Origin: Abelmoschus esculentus
Taxonomy: Eukaryota > Streptophyta > Magnoliopsida > Malvales > Malvaceae
Length of the DNA: 64,000 nucleotides
Assembly: GCA_035048815.1 (NCBI GenBank)
Contig: JAUCBN010000018.1
Location: 14,589,001 to 14,653,000 of the forward strand
Reading direction: 5' to 3'
Shown here: piece after piece, positions 57,589-64,000 of the stretch
Layout: each line of letters opens with the position of its first letter
How positions within the stretch are numbered: position 1 is the first letter of the stretch
Position numbers and translations under genes: made by a program
Notes under the pieces: generated by a model
Told to the model about the DNA's origin: nothing
The model's input: only the letters and a program-made list of their open reading frames with translations
Database searches by the model: none

Positions 57589-59235
57589 ATGGCAAAACCC
57601 CAGAAGAAGAGCACCCAAAAAGAGCTTTGATTTTAAATTAAGGGTTTATAAAATTGGGGACAAGATATATATTTTTTAAGATTTAAAATTTATGATTTAA
57701 AAATTAAATTTAATATTTAATGTTAGTAAACAGAAAAAGGACACAAAAATGAGCTGATGGGTTTTTATTTTTTCGTTGGCTTCTAAGTTCCATTTTAGTA
57801 TAGAGTGCCACTGGCACATTGGATGGAATCAGTATTAAAATTATATCAAGAAAGTCTACTTATTTACACTTTTAAAATAAAACTAAAGTATTATTTAAAT
57901 ATTTATCACTGACCTTAAATTATTCAGGAAAAAAAGAATGCCAACGGTCAACCTTAAGCTATAGAGATTTTTAGATTTTTATTTTTATTTTTATTTTTAA
58001 TCGTTAATTTATCTTTGAATCAGTTTCATGTTTGATCTTCTTTTAAGGTGCTTTATTTGATGTATATCTGTACATGCAGACCAACAGGAGAAAAGGATGC
58101 AGTTTTCAGGGTGTTTTATTTTGGAATATGCCATTCTGATCTTCATATATATGGTCAAGAATGGATGATGCTCTTCCGTTTACCCTCTTGTCCTGTCCCT
58201 GAGTATGTTCTCCATCTGTTTGATGTTTTGGCTCTTCATTTTCTGATCTTCATATAGATCAGATTTAAACTATTCTTCTTATTGGATGCAGGCATGAGAT
58301 TGTTTGAGAAGTGACCGAGGTGAGAAATAAAGTCCAAAACTTCAGAGTTGGGAACACAGTTGGGTTGGGTTCATGGTCGGATCATGTCATTCTGCGATAG
58401 CTGCAAAGACGATCTTGAGGATTACTGCCCTAAAATATTTTTTACCTATAGGGTCAAAAAACTACTACGGAACGTCTATGATATTTTGAGGCTATTCTGA
58501 TAGCATGGTTGTTGATGAAATTTTTGTGAGCAAATAATCCTCGTTGATTCATACTATTTTTAGAGTTAATAATCTTTTTTGATTCATATTATTTTTAGAG
58601 TTTCAGTTCAAGTTTATTTTTAGAGTTTTAATTTAAATTTATTTACTTAACTACTTTTAGAATTTAGTTCTTAATTTTATGTCCTCATTAGGTTATATAT
58701 GTCTCTTTAATTCTGTAAATAAAACACATGCAGTAGAATTTTTCTCTGCAACATCTGTCTTGTTTTTATTTTTTAAAGAAGAAATAGCGTGTGCTCCTTT
58801 CTTACTTTGCAGATTCGTGGTTCCTTAACCAACAACTTTTATCGTTTGTATACCTGATAGCCTTCCTCTCGATGTGGCACTGCAGCTCCACTGCTCTGCA
58901 CGGGGATTACAGCGTACGTTCCATTGAGATATTGTGGTCTTGATAAGCCTGGTTTGCATATTGATGTGGTTGGACTGGGTCATGTTGTAGTGAAACTCGT
59001 CGAGGCAAAAGGAGTTAAAATTATCGTGATTAGCACCTCTCCTGATAAGAAGAATGAAGCTTTGGAAATCGCACAGATTTTTTTGTTTAGCCGATACCGA
59101 GGCCAAGGCCAGTTTTAGGTTTATATATATTGTTTCAATGACTTAAGAGTTATCTATAAGATTCTAAATTCTTTTTTGGGTGTATCGGGTGCCATTGGAA
59201 CATTGGATGGAATCATCAAGACAATATGATTTGAA
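57589..59235 (+). pseudogene. Tandem CAD-like pseudogene, rearranged
   Basis: Exon 1 is recognisable at 57589-57632 (ATGGCAAAACCCCAGAAGAA, frameshifted). A piece of exon 4 (GTGCCACTGGCACATTGGAT) sits out of order at 57805-57830. Exon 2 follows the expected intron end at 58079 and keeps the ICHSD codons. Exon 3 begins at 58291 but is split by about 310 bp of extra sequence (58526-58836). The second exon 4 piece lies at 59180-59235, after which similarity ends. Exon 5 is missing. It is about 3.1 kb downstream of the first copy in the same orientation, so a tandem duplication followed by decay is likely. Confidence 0.82.
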
Positions 59236-60720
59236 TTAGCCCACTAAGGAAAATATGTCGGGACAAAAACTATAATTTATTTAAATTTTTTTTAAAAATA
59301 TGTTAAATCAATTAAGATTTCAGACAATTCAAGTATAATTATCGATGTATTATACATGAGATGGATAATAATTATTGAACAATAATCATCACTTAATTGA
59401 TCGATAATAAAAAAATTATGAAATCTGTATCAAAGATAGATGAATCTATCAAGGTAAGATCAGAGGTAATATATTTACAGTTTTTGATGTAATTGTGATA
59501 TACTTGAAACCACATAGATTAAGAGTCGGTTTGAATTTGAGAAAGAACGTTAGGTTCAGATCATATAAAAAATTTATATTATTGATGATAAAAATATATT
59601 TACAGTTAGAATATATATAAGATTATAATGATATTTAAAAGAATAAGGATAATAAATTAAATATTAAATACAAGATAAAATTTAAATAAGGATAAAAAGC
59701 ATCACCATAAATAAATAATAGACATTTAAATCGATAGATTAGATATACATCAAATTAATTTAAATTTCAAAATATCTATTTATTTTAAATTATTAATTTT
59801 TATAATCAAATCATATTAGATGGAGTCAAAACGAAGAATTTGTGAGTTAAAAATGAGACGCAGGAATGTGAGCAAAGAACCCCTCATTTGAATAATTGCT
59901 AACCCCAAATTGTTGATAAGATCACCGTTACGATAAATCTCTGAGTAACGTCCCCACAATCTGTAGTGTCCAAATTTAGTGATTCAATGATATATTTTAA
60001 AATTAGTTTTTACTAATGAATATAAAAAAATAAATAAATTTAAAGATCTATCATTAATAATAAATATTAAAAAATAAATTTTTAATAATAAATATAAAAT
60101 AATTAAATTTTAAGGGTATCTCTAATAATAAATATTAAAAAATTACACTTAATATTAATTATATGAGAATGATTGATTTAGAAAATTTTTTACGTAAAAA
60201 ATGAGAGTATTAAATTTATTAAGATTTTTAAAATATTTTAATTACTTTTAAAATCCGAAAATCACTTATTAATTATTTTTATTATTATTTATATAAAATA
60301 AAATTTATTAAAATTGAAGTTATTGAAATCATACTTACAAGTTAATGAGAATCGAAAATTGGAAAAAAAAGTTAATATTAAAAATATTATAATTTTACTT
60401 AAAAACATAAAAAATAATATTAAAAAAAATATTAAAATTTAAAATGTTTATAAATAAGTTTTTATTGTTTATGAAAATAAATAATTTTTTTTATTAAGAT
60501 ATTATAAAATTATTTAAAAAATAATCTAGGTTTTCATTTTGAAAAAAGGTTATCCCTTTTTTAATGGTTCAAAATTCGAGATAAAAATTTAAGTATACAC
60601 TTTATCCAACGGCTCACGTTTCATGGGTCTTATCCAACTGCTCAGGTTTTTTGGAGACCACTAATAACTTTCCTTAGAACTTTTTCTAAAAGAAGTCAAT
60701 TCCCCTCATTTTCCCTTCAT
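59236..60720. other. AT-rich intergenic stretch, no gene seen
   Basis: Only short frames in very AT-rich sequence. The last ~60 bp before 60797 become pyrimidine-rich and probably belong to the B12D leader. Confidence 0.5.
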
Positions 60721-60796
60721 TTCAAAGCTCTTCTCTCTGTCTTCTCTTCGCCTCGGCTTATCCATCTCTTTGATTTCGCTCCCTGCTGTGCGCTCA

Positions 60797-62145
60797 ATGG
60801 CAAACCGATGGTTGAGGCCTGAGGTAAGCTCAGATCCCTAGCGTTAATATCGTTCACTTCTCTCTTTCCCTAGATTGCACTAAATATTCAGATCTGATAA
60901 TTTACAAGAAGAAAAATACTAAATAAACGGTGGTTTGGGGTACTTTGCAGGTCTATCCGCTGTTCGCAGCCGTTGGTGTTGCTGTAGGGATCTGTGGTTT
61001 TCAGTTGGTGCGCAATATCTGTATAAACCCTGAAGTCAGGTCTCTCTCTCTCTCTATTGAAATATTTACGATTTTATTATAATATATATATATATATTTA
61101 AGTTGGCCTTGTATTTTACAGGAATCTCTTTTAATTTTCAAAAGAAATATATTTGTAATTTTAGGTTAGATGTTTATCTAGTAGTGAATTTGAGGTTAAT
61201 GTTTTTATACCTTTGAAATATATAATTTTATGGAATCTCAATTGATTTATACACGATATTATGAATTCTGTTCCTCTTATGCTTTGTGTAACAGATGAAA
61301 TATAAATTTAAATATTGGAATTCATGTTCTCAAATATACGAATAAGATTTTTGAAAAAGTGGAGATATATCTAACAAGCACCCAAATCTGAATCTTGTAC
61401 CCCCAACCTTCCTCGCCAACACCGGGGAAATTATTGCATTGTTAATTCATGGTCATGACCCTCACTTAAATATAAGAACATAATCATGGACGGACACATG
61501 ATTTTATGTTGGCGTGCGAACTTTTAGAGAGTTACATTAGAAAGCTAGGGGTGCAAGACATAGGTCATTGATTGAAACTAATAAGAAAATATAAAGAAAA
61601 TACATAAACTATTTGGTAGTTTGAAATTTCCAGCACCCCTCACTCCATCCCTGAACATAATATAGACACTCTTAGTCGATTTATAAGATATTTGAGTGGA
61701 TAAAGTTGATATATGCCTAATTGATTTTTGATTCCATCTGTCAATCTGGTTATCAGGGTTTGCAAGTTGACAGGCAAATCCGGGCCATAAACTAATATAT
61801 TGCATTTCCAGCTTGCCCTCGTTGCTGTTCTATGTCTTGGTTGGCCTGAACAAATAGTAAAATAGAAGTTATTTTGCTTTTTTTTTATTAATTGAATAAA
61901 TCGCAGAAAGGCACATAGCCAAACTATCTTGCATTATTTGGTATTTAATGAAGATTATGTGAATCAGTTGAAGTGTTGAAAATAACTTCCTTTTCAGGGT
62001 AAACAAGGAGAACAGGGCTGCTGGGGTTTTGGAGAACTTTGCTGAGGGAGAAAAATATGCTGAACATTTCTTAAGGAAATACGTCCGCAACAAGGCACCT
62101 GAAATCATGCCCAGTATCAACAGCTTCTTCACTGACCCAAAGTGA
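60797..62145 (+). CDS. B12D: B12D family protein (mitochondrial complex I MLRQ/NDUFA4-like), three exons
   Basis: Exons are 60797-60823, 60951-61039 and 61998-62145 with GT-AG introns, giving an 87-residue protein beginning MANRWLRPEVYPLF. Residues ~13-30 (VYPLFAAVGVAVGICGFQLV) form one membrane-spanning segment. It is followed by RNICINPEVRVNKENRAAG and a conserved C-terminal part with FAEGEKYAEHFLRKYVRNK, ending FFTDPK. Length and motifs fit the plant B12D family (related to NADH-ubiquinone reductase MLRQ subunit), small mitochondrial inner-membrane proteins induced in germination and low oxygen. The frame is intact. The first ATG in good context is used. A (TC)n run lies at the start of intron 2, and a TA repeat a little further in. 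Confidence 0.93.
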
Positions 62146-63439
62146 AGCTTCACTCGGTTCACTGAAACTAAAAACATAGGGTAAAAATAGTGATATTCAT
62201 TCAATACTAAGTACACCCCATTTTATCTGCCGACTGTAATGCAAGTTTGTGTTGGTTTTACATTTCTTTAAGGTGTGTTTTTAAAGAGAATAAAAGGTCT
62301 TTTGGATCTGTCAAACATGTACTGTTTTAGTATAATTTCGGATTGGAGTTATTCTGATCGTTTAGCTTTGCTTCAAGTTGTTCTAGGAACTGTTATTTGG
62401 ATGTTCTGAGTAGCCGATAGGGAATTACGAGTTTCATATTTACTGGAGTAGATAAGTTTTTAGTCAAATATGAATTGAAGTCTCATTTCTTCTTTTGTTT
62501 CTTTGGTTTGGTTGAGAGTTCTCTTCTCTTCAGCATGAAATTATGTTTCATAGGATTTCATATCAGGGCATCCTATCCTTCCCTCTATTCATGTTGAATA
62601 ATTGAATTTTGAAGAGGAGAAAATGTTTAAATCTTCAATTAGGTTCTGCTAATCTTACTAAGCATATTTGGTAATTGTTTTCAGTGTTAACGGTCAAATA
62701 GGACAATAACATTTTTCTGTCTTTGACCGTTAGATGACCTTAACGGTTAACGTTAGGGAAAGGTTAAATTGAATGTAATTTGGATTTTGACTGCTAAATT
62801 AGGTGTAATTTTTTCTCAAGGACTTAACTTTTTGTTGTAGACTACATAGAGAGAGCTTTAATCCTTACTTAATAAATCTTAATTCGAGGGGAAGGAAAAA
62901 GTGATTTTAATGGGTAAATTATCTACTACATAATAAAGAACAACGTTCTGACGAATAGCTTTAACCTATTAGGAGCTTCTAATTTTTCATTTTCCCTCTT
63001 TAAGTAAAAAGTGTTTAAAAAAATTATGTTGCTGAGATAAACGAAATGGTTTAATTAATTATTTTGAGAATGTGTTATACACCGGTAATGGAATTAATAT
63101 TAAAATTAAATTATAAATATATTAAAAATATATTTAATGGAAATTGTATGATTATTTACAATTATTCTAGTATTGTCTTTCATAGATAGGCTGTATTAAA
63201 GATTTAATTGATCTTATAAAAAAGATTTAATTGATTATTTTGTGACGCTAAATTATCCTAAACAAGCAATTGGAAAAAATTGACATGCGTCATTTTTTTT
63301 AGCAAATATTAAAAATTTAAGATAAATTAAAAGTATATTTTGAACAATAAAATTATAAAAAATATAATATATAAAAATACGTTATACACAATATAAAGTA
63401 TATTAGAAATGTATGTAAAGGATAATTTTCCACGATAAG
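62146..63439. other. 3' flank of B12D, no gene seen
   Basis: Probable 3' untranslated region to about 62320 (AATAAAAGG at 62289), then AT-rich sequence. Paired TAACGGT/ACCGTTA words occur at 62690-62750 without clear element borders. Confidence 0.45.
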
Positions 63440-63880
63440 TACACGAATGAAGGCGTGTTTATGTTCGTTTTTTAACTTTAATCGAACAAATGAAGAAACG
63501 CAAACATAAATATAAACGAACACAAATAAACATAAATAAATACAAACGAAAATTATAAAATATTTAAAATTTGGGTTAGTTCGATTAGTTTAGTTAAGTA
63601 ATCAATTGTAAATTGAATGAATCAATAATTAAAATTTGAAAGAAAAATTCCTAATTATTAACTAAATCTTAAAATTATCTAAATGATTAACTAATTTTAT
63701 TTTGGTTCGATCAGTTAATTTGTTTTAATCGAATAATGAACATATTTAGACATATGTGAATAAATTTAAACGAATATAAGTGAACGAACATAAACAAATA
63801 TAAACGAATGGACATAAATTAACATAGACAAATAAATTATCGAACGTTCACAAATATAAAGGAACGGACAAATTAAGATT
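63440..63880. repeat. Degenerate AAACGAACAYAAAT-type interspersed repeat
   Basis: The words CGAACA, AAACGAA and ATAAACAAAT recur about a dozen times over 440 bp, partly in inverted form at the two ends (TGTTCGTTT versus AACGAACA). This is typical of decayed plant repeat DNA; the family is not identified. Confidence 0.4.
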
Positions 63881-64000
63881 ATTTTAATAGGTTATTTTAT
63901 CATACATTTATAAATTAAGATTATATTTTAATTAGTTTTAAAATTTTAAAATATTTTAATTAAAATTTTAAAGTACCAATATATAATATCATTTAAGTCT

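Noticed and set aside
61578..62216. Minus-strand ORFs over the last part of B12D
   Set aside because: They are antisense to the third exon and intron 2 of B12D, which has clear family motifs and splice sites.

Overview
This window is plant nuclear DNA, most likely from a eudicot. It is AT-rich, has GT-AG introns, and two host gene families sit at the right-hand end. The rest is almost entirely nested, decayed transposons. No bacterial operons, CRISPR arrays or rRNA/tRNA genes were seen. I cannot name the species.

Layout. (1) 1-16193: a Tekay/Del-type chromovirus (Ty3/gypsy). Its 5' LTR is cut by the window edge and its 3' LTR is truncated. Its RNase H region is split by copy A (4579-12749), an Athila-related LTR element with TSD GCTTC. 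(2) 16194-25008: non-coding DNA holding a CACTA end, a 484-bp hAT-type MITE (8-bp TSD), a LINE-type RNase H remnant, a fourth Athila-related remnant (copy D, minus strand) and an 802-bp foldback element (9-bp TSD). (3) 25009-29927: a Reina-like gypsy element with 272-bp LTRs, one long frame broken by stop codons. (4) 31622-53474: a Mutator-like element (MULE) with long TIRs and 9-bp TSD ATTTATAGA. It carries a plant-mobile-domain (PMD) gene on the plus strand, a MuDR-type transposase on the minus strand and an unrecognised third coding remnant. It is split by copy B (33784-41446, minus strand, TSD CCGTG) and copy C (46108-53236, plus strand, TSD GAAAT). (5) 54489-62145: a cinnamyl-alcohol/mannitol-dehydrogenase-like gene with a one-base frameshift at its exon 1/2 junction, a rearranged tandem CAD pseudogene, and an apparently intact three-exon B12D gene (mitochondrial complex I MLRQ-like family). 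(6) 62146-64000: AT-rich non-coding DNA.

The most interesting system is the Athila-related family (copies A-D). The three copies whose two LTRs are both present lack reverse transcriptase and integrase. They encode gag, an aspartic protease and, in the env position, a separate ORF of the putative plant transposon protein (Transposase_32) type. Copies A and B keep an internal promoter-like block before that ORF: a TATA box preceded by three or four AACGG motifs. All four copies carry an array of 26-nt hairpins (6-bp stem, 14-nt loop) downstream of the ORF. The stems change in compensating pairs (CTAGAG/CTCTAG, CTTGAG/CTCAAG, TTAGAG/CTCTAA), and the array is bracketed by two polypurine-tract-like modules. 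That suggests selected RNA structure in a non-autonomous retroelement.

The insertion order can be read from the nesting. Copy A postdates the Tekay element, and copies B and C postdate the MULE. The MULE itself entered one copy of a duplicated sequence whose other copy survives near 30254-30690.
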